From Candidatus Harpocratesius repetitus (GTDB lineage: Archaea; Asgardarchaeota; Lokiarchaeia; Sigyniarchaeales; Promethearchaeaceae), in assembly GCA_021498095.1 (NCBI GenBank), contig JAIZWK010000001.1, forward strand, positions 434,001 through 498,000: 64,000 nt of DNA. The letters are read 5' to 3'. The position numbers and the translations under genes were made by a program. This document shows, one piece after another, positions 38,097-46,017 of this stretch (the first letter of the stretch is position 1; every line of letters begins with the position of its first letter). A model generated the notes under the pieces. It ran no database searches. It had not been told where the DNA came from and saw only the letters and a program-made list of their open reading frames with translations.

Positions 38097-39119
38097 TTTT
38101 AGTATTTTTTTTCTTTGATGAGAAGTTAAAATCCTTTTTTCATACATTTTTTTTATAGATTCTTCTAAAAGTTGCTTTTCTGTTTTATCTTTTTGAGAAT
38201 TCTTAGCTATTTGGATTGTATCATAGAGAATTGTTATGAGAGAATCAAAACCCAACGTTTTATATCCAGATTCAATCGATGGAGGTGTCCAAGATTCCAT
38301 TATTCTTTCTTTAATTAGATTACGGTATTGCTCATTAAGCTCAAAGCCAATTCCATGCCGATTCAATAAGCGGGTCATTTTTAATGTAGTGCCTGACCCT
38401 AAAAATGGATCTACAACTGTTTCACCCACAATAGTGTGCATTTTTATTAAGCGATATGGAATATCTTCAGGAAAAGGGGCACTATGTCCAAAAAGATTTT
38501 CACCTTTTGGATTAATTTTAATCACGGGAGAAATATCATCCCAAATACACCTAACAGCCCAATGTCGCCATTCTTCTTTTGTTAATAAACTTTGATCCAT
38601 TAGTTCCTTTGACACATTGCGCGTTTTTCCTGCTGTTACAAAGGTAAAAATCTGCTCAAATGATGTATTTGAAGCAATATTGGTTGGACGGGGATAAGAA
38701 CCCCAAGATACAGTGTTAATATATGCAGATTTATCCCAATAATGCATCCCGCTTAAAAAACAGTTGTGAGATCGAAAAAATGCTTCAATATCATGCATAA
38801 TATTCTTTATAATTCTAAAATTAAATCCAGAAAGTGAAGAAGATATAGGTAATGGTTGAACATTTATACAAATCTTTCCATTTGGTTGTAATATTCTTAA
38901 ACACTCACTCCATACTCGATTTAAAGATGCGATATAATCTTGATAACTTTGACCAAAACCTATTTGCTCCCCTCCATAATCCCGTACATTCCAATATGGA
39001 GGAGAAGTGATTACTAATGTTACAGAATTATCAGGGATCATACTCATTTTTTCTGCTGATTGAAAATATACTGTCTGTCCAGCCAACTTTAGAAGATTTG
39101 TTGATGAAGAAGCACACAT
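38067..39119 (-). CDS. Beta-class DNA methyltransferase (N4-cytosine or N6-adenine)
   Basis: 350 residues. The catalytic motif comes first (TSPPYWNVRDYGG, S39-P40-P41-Y42) and the S-adenosylmethionine site last (VDPFLGSGTTLKMTRLLNRHGIGFE), the order of beta-class enzymes; SPPY favours N4-methylcytosine, though some N6-adenine enzymes share it. The region between them (about 100-200) should select the target. No restriction endonuclease is adjacent, so it is an orphan methyltransferase acting on chromosome marking, or part of a dismantled system. Overlaps the FHA gene tail. Confidence 0.9.
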   Translation of the reverse strand: MCASSSTNLLKLAGQTVYFQSAEKMSMIPDNSVTLVITSPPYWNVRDYGGEQIGFGQSYQDYIASLNRVWSECLRILQPNGKICINVQPLPISSSLSGFNFRIIKNIMHDIEAFFRSHNCFLSGMHYWDKSAYINTVSWGSYPRPTNIASNTSFEQIFTFVTAGKTRNVSKELMDQSLLTKEEWRHWAVRCIWDDISPVIKINPKGENLFGHSAPFPEDIPYRLIKMHTIVGETVVDPFLGSGTTLKMTRLLNRHGIGFELNEQYRNLIKERIMESWTPPSIESGYKTLGFDSLITILYDTIQIAKNSQKDKTEKQLLEESIKKMYEKRILTSHQRKKILKLIQNSKFDT

Positions 39120-39235
39120 TATACTTAAGGTAATTAACTCATGAAATCATTTTAATGATTGGTGAATTTGATTGAAATGTTACTTAATCACAATATCGAG
39201 GTAATTAAATAGTTGCCACCATAATTAACAGTAAC

Positions 39236-39952
39236 ATGCATCCAATTCTCATTATTTTTCTATTTTTCCTTCTATGTTTACTTGCAACCCTTATTATTTG
39301 GGTTTTTATCACGTTTCGTCCAATCCCTACCCGAGAAATCTTTTCTAATGGCAAAAATTTGGTAGTTTATGCTTTAAAAGACCGAATGGTTAATAGTTAT
39401 TTGATACAATCCACTAAAGCGACTATTTTAATCGATGCTGGTATAAGCAATACTACTATTGAAGCGATAAAATCGTTAGGAATCTCACCCGCTTCAATTC
39501 AAAAGGTCTTTTTAACCCATTCTGATTATGATCATGTAGGAAGTGTTCAATCTCTTCCGAATGCAAAAATTTATTTAAACAAAAAAGAAATCCCCCTTAT
39601 TACAGGAAAAACTCCAAGATTTGGAAAAAAGAGATTTAACTCAATAACTCGCTCTGATTTTATTGGCATTGAAAATGAAAACCCAATTCAAATTGAAGAT
39701 ATTACTATTAAACCAGTTTTTACTCCAGGTCATACTATCGGTCACACATGTTTTTTGCTTAATGATTGTGTTCTCTTTACAGGTGATACTCTTCGCCTGC
39801 TTCCATCAGGAAAAATTATTCCATTCATTTTGTTTGTAAATATGAACAATGCCCAACAACGAGAATCAATTGCACGTATAAAATCTCTTCTAGCAGAGCA
39901 CCCAATTCAGATCATGGCAACTGGACATAGTGGAATTAGGAAATTTGAATAA
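39236..39952 (+). CDS. Membrane-anchored metallo-beta-lactamase-fold hydrolase
   Basis: 238 residues. One N-terminal membrane segment (about 3-25) and then the MBL fold: TKATILIDAG, the zinc motif THSDYDHVGS (HxxxDH with Ser-Asp-Tyr between), TPGHTIGHTCF, LFTGDTL and a final His in ATGHSG. All canonical metal ligands are present, so it should be active. The compact size fits glyoxalase-II-like or quorum-lactonase-like members; the substrate cannot be read from sequence. Stand-alone gene divergent from the methyltransferase. Confidence 0.87.
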   Translation: MHPILIIFLFFLLCLLATLIIWVFITFRPIPTREIFSNGKNLVVYALKDRMVNSYLIQSTKATILIDAGISNTTIEAIKSLGISPASIQKVFLTHSDYDHVGSVQSLPNAKIYLNKKEIPLITGKTPRFGKKRFNSITRSDFIGIENENPIQIEDITIKPVFTPGHTIGHTCFLLNDCVLFTGDTLRLLPSGKIIPFILFVNMNNAQQRESIARIKSLLAEHPIQIMATGHSGIRKFE

Positions 39953-40444
39953 AAATTATTACAACAAAATTCCTTTTTTATTGTATAAAACCATCTTTAG
40001 AATAAAGAATGCTTACCAGATGAAAAAATGGTAAGACTTAGATAATGCTTCTCCATGAATAAGAGTAATATCATCTTTAGCTTTAATTCTATGCTTTTTT
40101 GATGATTTTGAGGAGAGAAATTAGATACTAATTAAATTATTATAAAACTTTTTTTATTACAAAAAATTATCAGAAAAAAAAGAATATTATTTGATTGTGC
40201 TGAATTATTAGCAGATTCACCCAAAATATTATATCTTTTCCTTCTATATTTTAGTTTCCATCGATAATTACCACATATTTGAAAAAAAATCCATATATTG
40301 ATCTGAGATCTCTCAAAAAATCCCCATTTTTTCTTTAGCACGTAAAAACATACTAAGATAGAACATTGACCGAATCCTTTTTGTCGACCAATCTTTCCCC
40401 CAGATCAATCCCATCGCTACAAAATTTTCCCGAAATGACAAACA
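39953..40444. other. Intergenic stretch before the histone promoter
   Basis: About 490 bp without a credible gene. AT-rich, with a few T-runs that may terminate the upstream gene. The part from 40360 is noticeably more C-rich. No repeat-family copy, tRNA or strong hairpin seen. Confidence 0.35.
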
Positions 40445-40567
40445 TTTATATATCCATCCATCCATTAATACATTAGTAAGTATTGCGGGAAGGTCATATA
40501 GAACTTGCAGTTAACTGCAGGAACAATACTTCCTCATCACAATACTTCACACGGAGGATTAATCGAT
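40445..40567 (+). promoter_or_regulatory. Histone operon promoter and leader with palindrome
   Basis: TTTATATA (40445-40452) is an excellent box A; transcription should begin near 40475, giving a ~90-nt leader. A CCAT repeat (CCATCCATCCATT) overlaps the downstream edge of the TATA box. A perfect 14-bp palindrome TGCAGTTAACTGCA sits at 40506-40519 within the leader, able to act as a DNA operator or RNA hairpin. GGAGG lies ten bases before the first histone ATG. Confidence 0.6.
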
Positions 40568-40777
40568 ATGAAAGTATTTGCATGGAGCCCAATTCGTGAA
40601 CTTATGAAAGAAGCGGGCGCAGAAATGGTTTCCAAAGATGCTGTTGATGAACTTATCAGCTATTTGGAAAAATACGCCAAAGCACTAACAACACGTGCTC
40701 TTGAAATGACAAGACATTCTCAAAGGAAAAAACTTACAAAGTCTGACATGGAGATGGCTTTGGAATTAATGGACTAA
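40568..40777 (+). CDS. Archaeal histone 1
   Basis: 69 residues, the size of HMf-type histones: a bare histone fold without tails. The sequence runs SPIRELMKEAGAEMVSKDAVDELISYLEKYAKALTTRALEMTRHSQRKKLTKSDMEMALELM, shown here in outline only: helix 1 with the GAE turn, long helix 2, and the R-K-K-L DNA-binding loop before helix 3. The frame is open upstream to 40505, but the ATG at 40568 follows GGAGG and gives the standard length. It would pair with itself or with histone 2 to wrap DNA. Confidence 0.93.
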   Translation: MKVFAWSPIRELMKEAGAEMVSKDAVDELISYLEKYAKALTTRALEMTRHSQRKKLTKSDMEMALELMD

Positions 40778-40803
40778 AAATCCAAATAAGGAGTGAATGA
40801 AAA

Positions 40804-41013
40804 ATGACCAAAGTATTTGCATGGAGCCCAATTCGTGAACTCATGAAAGAAAGCGGCGCCGAGATGGTATCAAAAGATGCTGTCGATCGTATGATCGAGT
40901 TTTTAGAAGTTGAAGCGAAAAAAATTACGAATAAAGCACTTGAAATGACAAGACACAGTGGGCGTAAGAAACTAATCGCCGATGATATTAAGTTGGCTTT
41001 AGAATTGCTTTAA
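40804..41013 (+). CDS. Archaeal histone 2
   Basis: 69 residues, tandem paralogue of histone 1 with a nearly identical N-terminus (VFAWSPIRELMKE) but a changed helix 2 (MIEFLEVEAKKITNKALEMTRH) and loop (SGRKKLIADDI). AGGAG precedes the ATG and the gap to histone 1 is 26 bp, so the two come from one message. Differences fall on the dimer-dimer and DNA faces, so mixed oligomers with different stacking are possible. Confidence 0.93.
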   Translation: MTKVFAWSPIRELMKESGAEMVSKDAVDRMIEFLEVEAKKITNKALEMTRHSGRKKLIADDIKLALELL

Positions 41014-41436
41014 AATTTTAAAGAGATTATTTTTATATTTTTTTCACTTTGTTTAAATTAAAAGAACTATTTTCGAAAAAATTATTCTTAGTATCTCTCA
41101 AGTTGAAGTTCTCTTTTTCGAAGAATGAACAGTTATTTTTCGTTTAGATATTATTTTTTACGATTTCTTTAGGTATAACGATTTAGTTTTCTTTAATTTT
41201 GTATACCAACATTATATTACAAAATAATTAAAATTCTTGCTCACGTGAACAATTGCAGTGAATAATTTATACATTCAAGCAAATCCATAATTTGCTTAAC
41301 TTAGGTTGAAAATGGGAAAAATAAATTTAAAAAAAGGCAAGCATTTCACTCTGATTTGATTCTATATAATGATCTTTTTTACCTTGATTAAATAATCATC
41401 ATTGAGTGCTTTTATTCTATAAAACTTTACAAATAA
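41014..41436. other. Convergent intergenic stretch with palindrome and hairpin
   Basis: About 420 bp between the histone operon and the convergent transporter. T-rich runs directly after histone 2 (41026-41050) look like an archaeal terminator. A near-perfect palindrome TTGCTCACGTGAACAA sits at 41237-41252, and a perfect 8-bp hairpin (AAGCAAAT, CCATA loop, ATTTGCTT) at 41277-41297. Lying between two gene ends, these may be termination or 3'-end structures rather than operators. No ORF looks real. Confidence 0.45.
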
Positions 41437-42168
41437 TTAATTGACAGATGAATGTTCACCGAAAAATCTTGATAATTTTGAAGAATTAACAATCCAACGA
41501 TCAAGATAGATAAAAGGCGTATCCATTACTCCAAAAATCCATTTTGTAATAGTTTGTGCTACGATCAATTCCCAAACTAAAAACCAAAGACCTTGAAAGA
41601 GTCCAAAGCCTAAAGTGATGAAAATTGCAGAATCTAGCATCAACATGGGAACATCAGAAAAAATACTACGCACCCAGAGATATTTACCTTTGGTAAGCTT
41701 CTTCACCCACGTGAAAATTACAGCATCTAAATTATTTGTAAGTAAAAAGGTGATCCACGAGGCTGCAACAATCGCGGTTTGTTGCTGGAAAATTGCCAAC
41801 CATGCATCAGGAGAAATCCACCAAGAATCACCCGCAGGAAGTTCGTTTGCAAAATAGATAAACATAACCATTAATATTTGAGTAATAAAAGCAATAAAAA
41901 CCATTTTATGAGTTTCTTTTTGCCCGAAATGTTCATTCATGGTGTCTGTTAGTTGAAATAAAAATGGAAAAGTAAGAACACCTGCAGGAGGTTCCCAAAT
42001 ACCAATTTTCACGATTTTTAAGGCTAAAATTTGACTTAATGCTAAATAAATGACATATACGGCGATAATTCCCTCTGATTTATGAACTTTTCGAATATAA
42101 ATCGACATAAACACAGTAGAAAGTAAAAGTGAGAGAGCCCACACGATCCAAATTCCAACTTGTGCCAT
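41437..42168 (-). CDS. yhhQ: YhhQ/VUT-family vitamin or queuosine-precursor transporter
   Basis: 243 residues with six membrane helices. The hallmark of the COG1738 family is present: FPFLFQLTDTMNEHFGQKETHKMV, and later RSIFSDVPMLMLDSAIFITLGF, shown as landmarks. Bacterial members import queuosine precursors (preQ0/preQ1); in archaea the same bases feed archaeosine synthesis. It stands alone, so the substrate is inferred from family only. About 65 bp separate it from the divergent gene at 42234. Confidence 0.85.
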   Translation of the reverse strand: MAQVGIWIVWALSLLLSTVFMSIYIRKVHKSEGIIAVYVIYLALSQILALKIVKIGIWEPPAGVLTFPFLFQLTDTMNEHFGQKETHKMVFIAFITQILMVMFIYFANELPAGDSWWISPDAWLAIFQQQTAIVAASWITFLLTNNLDAVIFTWVKKLTKGKYLWVRSIFSDVPMLMLDSAIFITLGFGLFQGLWFLVWELIVAQTITKWIFGVMDTPFIYLDRWIVNSSKLSRFFGEHSSVN

Positions 42169-42233
42169 AATTCCTCTTAAATTTACAAATTTCTAAAAGA
42201 TTTTATTAGTGGGAAAACATTGGATTTTTGACG

Positions 42234-42572
42234 ATGAGCTTTTTTGGTCAAAATCCGGAATGGAAGCAGTGGGCAGATCGCTTTGATGTAACTTTAGATA
42301 AAGTGGTTAAGAATAATAAGGGCTGTTGGTTGACTTTAAATTTAATAATTGATCAACAGACTTGGGAACATGTGGAGAATTTAGGTTTGGATCCGTATTT
42401 TGAAATGACCTTACCACAGTATTTCACAGGAAAAATGTGGGATCGAATTCGCATAAAGGAAATCAAAAAGGTTCCCCGAGAAAATCCAGATGAGGAGATT
42501 TTCCGGTTTGAAATCATCAGAAAATATGATCCGACTAAACCAAATCCCAAAAACTCACCAAATCCCAATTAA
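42234..42572 (+). CDS. Hypothetical small protein
   Basis: 112 residues from the ATG at 42234 (an in-frame TTG lies two codons upstream). Mixed alpha/beta, with MSFFGQNPEWKQWADRFDVTL at the start (shown partly as a landmark) and IRIKEIKKVPRENPDEEIF later. The tail is Pro/Asn-rich (KPNPKNSPNPN) and merges into the degenerate repeat that follows. Soluble, no motif recognised. The low-complexity tail may be repeat expansion that entered the coding frame. Confidence 0.6.
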   Translation: MSFFGQNPEWKQWADRFDVTLDKVVKNNKGCWLTLNLIIDQQTWEHVENLGLDPYFEMTLPQYFTGKMWDRIRIKEIKKVPRENPDEEIFRFEIIRKYDPTKPNPKNSPNPN

Positions 42573-42738
42573 ATCCTAGTATTTTTATAAAATTACAATA
42601 AGACTCTCAAATTTCCTGTAAATTATCTAAAGACTATTAAATCACCCGAATTCCCCATAAAATCATCAAAGTCACCTATAACACCACTTAAAAACCCGTA
42701 AATGCCCATAAAATCACCAAACACACAAATTTCCATTT
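42530..42738 (+). repeat. Degenerate C-rich short repeat
   Basis: A stretch of imperfect units about 17-22 bp long built on CCCATAAAATCAYCAAA: CCCATAAAATCATCAAA near 42655, CCCATAAAATCACCAAA near 42706, and weaker copies (CCTGTAAATTATCTAAA, CCCGTAAATG) between. It stands out by its C runs in an otherwise C-poor strand. The first units overlap the end of the preceding gene, encoding its NPKNSPNPN tail. Units are too unequal for CRISPR. Confidence 0.6.
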
Positions 42739-42804
42739 CAAATTAATTAATATTAGCAATTTTTAACCAAATATTCAAATGTAAATTAATAAAAAAAGGA
42801 TTAT

Positions 42805-44418
42805 GTGAACATGAGTAATTCAACCCATAAACCGGATTTTTCTACGCAATCATCTTCAGAGAATATTAAGAATAATGGTTTTAATCGTCTTTATCATAAA
42901 AAAGGCAATAAAACGAAGAAAGAAAAAGAAAATAATACTGAGAAAGAAAAAGGTACTAAAACAGAGAAAAACACTAAAAATAATAAAAAATTTTCCGATG
43001 AGAGTACAGTTACTCGATTATCTATTATATTGGTTATTATTGTTTTCATAATTAAGGTAAGTGTTTCTTTTATTACCAGAAGTTTATCTTTTATAGTTGA
43101 ACTTTCTGATTCTATAATAGATTTGGTAGCAGTTTCGATTACGTTTATCGCACTGAAAGAAAGTCAAAAAGAACCTGATTTTGAGCATATGTTTGGTCAT
43201 GAAAAGATTAATTCATTTGCTGCATTTTTACAGAGTTTACTAATTTTAGGATTATATGGGGGATTACTGTTCAGCACCATAAAAAATTGGATAAACGGTA
43301 CTTTAATTGAAACATCCAACACTTTATGGGGAGTAGGGGCATTGGTTCTTATAATTACTTTAGTGTTTATTGTTTCTCATCAAATAATTCAGATTGGAAA
43401 GAAGAGTAAAAACCAATTAATTCTGGCACAAGGAACCAATTTTCGCGGCGATTTTTATCGTAATATTACTGTAATTTTCAGTTTAACTGTTTCATATTTT
43501 GGGATCAAATATATCGATGCAATTGTGGCGATTTTGTTTTCGCTTAAAGCAATTTATGAAGGATTCCAAATATTATCCCAAAGTTATAAAGAATTAATCG
43601 ATACTAACCCAATTTCGAAAGAACAGGTCGAAAAATTGCAAAAAAAACTAGAAAGTCTTCCAGGAATTCGAGAAATCCAAGATCTTAAAATCAGAACTAC
43701 AGGAAACAAACTAGATTTATCACTATGTATTAAAATTAAGGGAAAACAAAGAGCATTTCAGATAGATTTGATTAATGAACGGATGCGCAAGATAATTGAA
43801 AAAGAATTCCCAGAATACAACTGTAATACATACTTCTGTACTCAATCACCCAAAAGACACCCTCATTTGACCGACATTCAATGGATTTCTAATATAATAC
43901 GGAAATTGGCTGAAAACAATTCATTCATAACCAATGTTCACAATATTGCTATAGATCAATTTCAAGATGATTTTTTAATTCAATTACAAATAGATCTTCC
44001 AGGTTCAATCTCGTTAACGGAAGGTCATGAGATTATCACGCAATATGAAAAAGATTTAAGGAATATCATAAATCAAACTCTAAAACAAAGCACAAATATT
44101 GAAATAATTACTCATTTAGAGCCAACACATGAATATGAGAGAGTACATTCTCATCCTGTTTTAGAACAAGCTCCTGAAAATCTTAAAGTTGAAATAGAGC
44201 AACTTGTGAAAAAATTTCCCGATGTTAAGGAGATTCACGATATCCGAATATTAACAGAACCAGAAGGGTGGTTCCTTTCATTTATGATACACATCGATGG
44301 AAAAATTTCAATTATGCGGGCACATGCTCTTAACGAGCAAATTGAGCAGGTACTTTTTACTCATTATCCTCAGTTGAAGGACTGTACAATCCATACAGAA
44401 CCATATGAAAATGATTAA
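42805..44418 (+). CDS. Cation diffusion facilitator with three cytosolic domains
   Basis: 537 residues. A polar, Lys-rich N-terminal extension (1-68) precedes a six-helix CDF core. The intramembrane metal site reads D102-x3-D106 in helix 2 (LSDSIIDL) and N212-x3-D216 in helix 5 (NFRGD), replacing the HxxxD of zinc exporters; Asn/Asp sites are known in manganese-type CDFs. After the core come three tandem CDF C-terminal domains (about 272-350, 360-450 and 455-535), each beginning with a helix, then E-I-x-D/N-I. Normal CDFs have one. Confidence 0.87.
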   Translation: MNMSNSTHKPDFSTQSSSENIKNNGFNRLYHKKGNKTKKEKENNTEKEKGTKTEKNTKNNKKFSDESTVTRLSIILVIIVFIIKVSVSFITRSLSFIVELSDSIIDLVAVSITFIALKESQKEPDFEHMFGHEKINSFAAFLQSLLILGLYGGLLFSTIKNWINGTLIETSNTLWGVGALVLIITLVFIVSHQIIQIGKKSKNQLILAQGTNFRGDFYRNITVIFSLTVSYFGIKYIDAIVAILFSLKAIYEGFQILSQSYKELIDTNPISKEQVEKLQKKLESLPGIREIQDLKIRTTGNKLDLSLCIKIKGKQRAFQIDLINERMRKIIEKEFPEYNCNTYFCTQSPKRHPHLTDIQWISNIIRKLAENNSFITNVHNIAIDQFQDDFLIQLQIDLPGSISLTEGHEIITQYEKDLRNIINQTLKQSTNIEIITHLEPTHEYERVHSHPVLEQAPENLKVEIEQLVKKFPDVKEIHDIRILTEPEGWFLSFMIHIDGKISIMRAHALNEQIEQVLFTHYPQLKDCTIHTEPYEND

Positions 44419-44567
44419 GTAATAATTCCTTTGAGAAATATTCCATTAACATTATTGAAAAGAGACAAAACTTATCAACTATTTGATTCTTATTTTGAGA
44501 AAGATCAATCTTTTTTAAGAATTCAAAATTCAATTAACTACGTGCAATAGGAGGCGATTATAAATAC

Positions 44568-44933
44568 ATGAAAGAAAAAGAAATGCACATTTCAATCAGC
44601 TGGCATCCACTGAAGCGTTATGTAAAAATACCACAGATCTTGCGCGGGCCTTCGGATATGAATATTGTCGATGTAATTTATCAAATCGATAAGCAATATT
44701 TTGAGAATCGAAAAAATTCAAAACGCAGCCATCGCTTAGATTTTATGGCTCCAAAAATAAAAAGCAGCTTGCAAATGTTGTGGAATCCGGAAACAGGAAT
44801 GTTTTATGATGATGTTGGAGTTGAATGTAGAACTCCACCTCCTGAATCCCGTACAGTTCCTGTCGAAACAGAATGGAAAACACCTGTACCTAACAATGCT
44901 TGGATAGTTTTGATGCCAGATGCACAATGTTGA
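44568..44933 (+). CDS. Hypothetical protein, possibly shortened by tandem UGA
   Basis: 121 residues. The ATG follows AGGAGG by about 13 bases; a second ATG five codons on (MHISISWHPL) is possible. Trp- and Pro-rich with no known motif. It ends at TGA, followed at once by a second in-frame TGA, and then 48 further sense codons before TAA (45081-45083). That downstream part reads like protein (AVEERLKPGRFLNGLKSQC and so on), so the present gene may be a shortened form of a longer one. Confidence 0.55.
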   Translation: MKEKEMHISISWHPLKRYVKIPQILRGPSDMNIVDVIYQIDKQYFENRKNSKRSHRLDFMAPKIKSSLQMLWNPETGMFYDDVGVECRTPPPESRTVPVETEWKTPVPNNAWIVLMPDAQC

Positions 44934-45083
44934 TGAAATGCAGTAGAAGAGAGGTTGAAACCAGGAAGATTTCTAAATGGATTAAAATCCCAGTGCGGTG
45001 AAAATTCAGAAATATATCAATTCTACTATAAGCAATATCATCAAAACATTAAATCTCAAGATTTGAATGAAGTGAAAGAATAA
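44934..45083 (+). other. Open in-frame extension after TGA-TGA
   Basis: In frame with the 121-residue gene: TGA, then 48 sense codons with neighbour-like codon use, ending at TAA (45081-45083). Either the eroded C-terminus of the upstream protein, or chance. An alternative reading is a 22-codon ORF from the ATG at 44933 (TGATG overlap), which ends in the middle of this stretch. Confidence 0.4.
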
Positions 45084-45092
45084 ACTAAAAAT

Positions 45093-45148
45093 GATCAAAT
45101 TGCTTTGATCAAGGTCTTTCACCAACGCCATGCAAGAGGCTACCTTGA
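45093..45148 (+). other. Two adjacent RNA hairpins before a T-rich run
   Basis: A perfect 7-bp hairpin GATCAAA-TTGC-TTTGATC (45093-45110) overlaps by two bases the left arm of a second, TCAAGGT (45109-45115) paired with ACCTTGA (45142-45148) around a 26-base, locally GC-richer loop. A run of Ts follows (45153-45172). The two stems are mutually exclusive at the overlap, so this could be a switching 3' structure, terminator, or small RNA. Confidence 0.4.
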
Positions 45149-45210
45149 GAAATATTTTTTCTATTCTTTTTCAAGTTTAATAAAAATTCTAAATATTATT
45201 CCAAATATAA

Positions 45211-45813
45211 GAGGTTCTAGCAACTTCTTTATTTTTGACTGAATTACCATTTTAATCTTTCATTTTCCGATAATAATCAAATGTATCAAGAATTATTTCA
45301 GTCGGCAAAAAAAACTTTAGAAAATATAATTGAGGATGTTTTATCTTTTTTAATTTAAACGCTTTTTTAAATATCATTCATATATTTCCGACTTATATCT
45401 GAAATATCGCAATTCTTTTTTTGTCGAACTCGATTTTTTCAAAGAATTTATTAAAAATTACCATCCTGTTTATAAATTCTTCAATCTGATGTCGATTTAT
45501 TATAATTTTTGATTTGCATATCTTGAATTTAGCACCTTGGTAAAATCGACAAAAAATAAGGAAGGATATTTTAGATTTAAGTCGGGAGAATTAAGATGAT
45601 GAAATGAAAAACTTCGAATCTTTAAAATTTAAAATACCCTCAATTATAAGTCGATTTTTGACTATTTTTAATCATATTATAGTTGAATTTGATAAAAAAA
45701 GTTCTAAATTTCTGATCGACAAATTTCAAATTTGGATGGAATATTAGTAAATGCGTAAATTATGCAGGATTTTTATTTTTTTTTTTTAATCTATCAAATG
45801 TTGATAAAAGCTC
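45211..45813 (+). mobile_element. MITE-like element A, copy 3, interrupted by element B
   Basis: Starts GAGGTTCTAGCAACTT and ends TTGATAAAAGCTC, flanked by ATAA on both sides (45207-45210 and 45814-45817), a perfect 4-bp target duplication. Total length 603 bp. Removing B (310 bp) and one AATT leaves 289 bp, exactly the length of copy 1, and the rejoined sequence matches copy 1 closely across the junction. The remaining parts of the 44934-46017 gap hold no other gene. Confidence 0.9.
45332..45641 (+). mobile_element. MITE-like element B nested in element A
   Basis: 310 bp, non-coding. Ends GAGGATGTTTTATCTTTT and, from the other side, GAGGGTATTTTAAATTTT (14 of 18 bases match). Flanked by AATT on both sides (45328-45331 and 45642-45645). 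Both arms contain a CCGACTTA...AAATATC...TTGTCGA subterminal block, so the arms are related over ~100 bp. Its left arm also occurs upstream of the three-gene operon at 5.8 kb. Confidence 0.9.
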
Positions 45814-46017
45814 ATAAGTTCTGAATATAAATTCTGACAATAAATTCTAAGTATTATAGCTTTGAATAATGTCAGAAGGAATTTAGGTATAGATTTCATT
45901 GTATTCATTGCGAGCAAAAAACGGATCTTAATACCATTCTGGAATAAAAGATAACCGTTTTTATAAGAAAAGAAGTAATTATAGAGATATTATTTAAATC
46001 GTAAATAGGCAACACCG

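Noticed and set aside
40132..40341. Open frame upstream of the histones
   Set aside because: Composition is biased (Lys/Ile/Asn/Trp), no Shine-Dalgarno or homology-like pattern, and it lies in AT-rich spacer DNA.
42590..42738. CRISPR array
   Set aside because: Units are short, unequal and merge without unique spacers; no cas genes are present.
44933..45001. 22-codon ORF in TGATG overlap
   Set aside because: Too short to support, and a longer in-frame extension of the upstream gene explains the same bases equally well.
45081..45172. SECIS element for selenocysteine
   Set aside because: The hairpins lack a recognisable archaeal SECIS GAA/A internal loop, and two adjacent UGA codons make recoding improbable.
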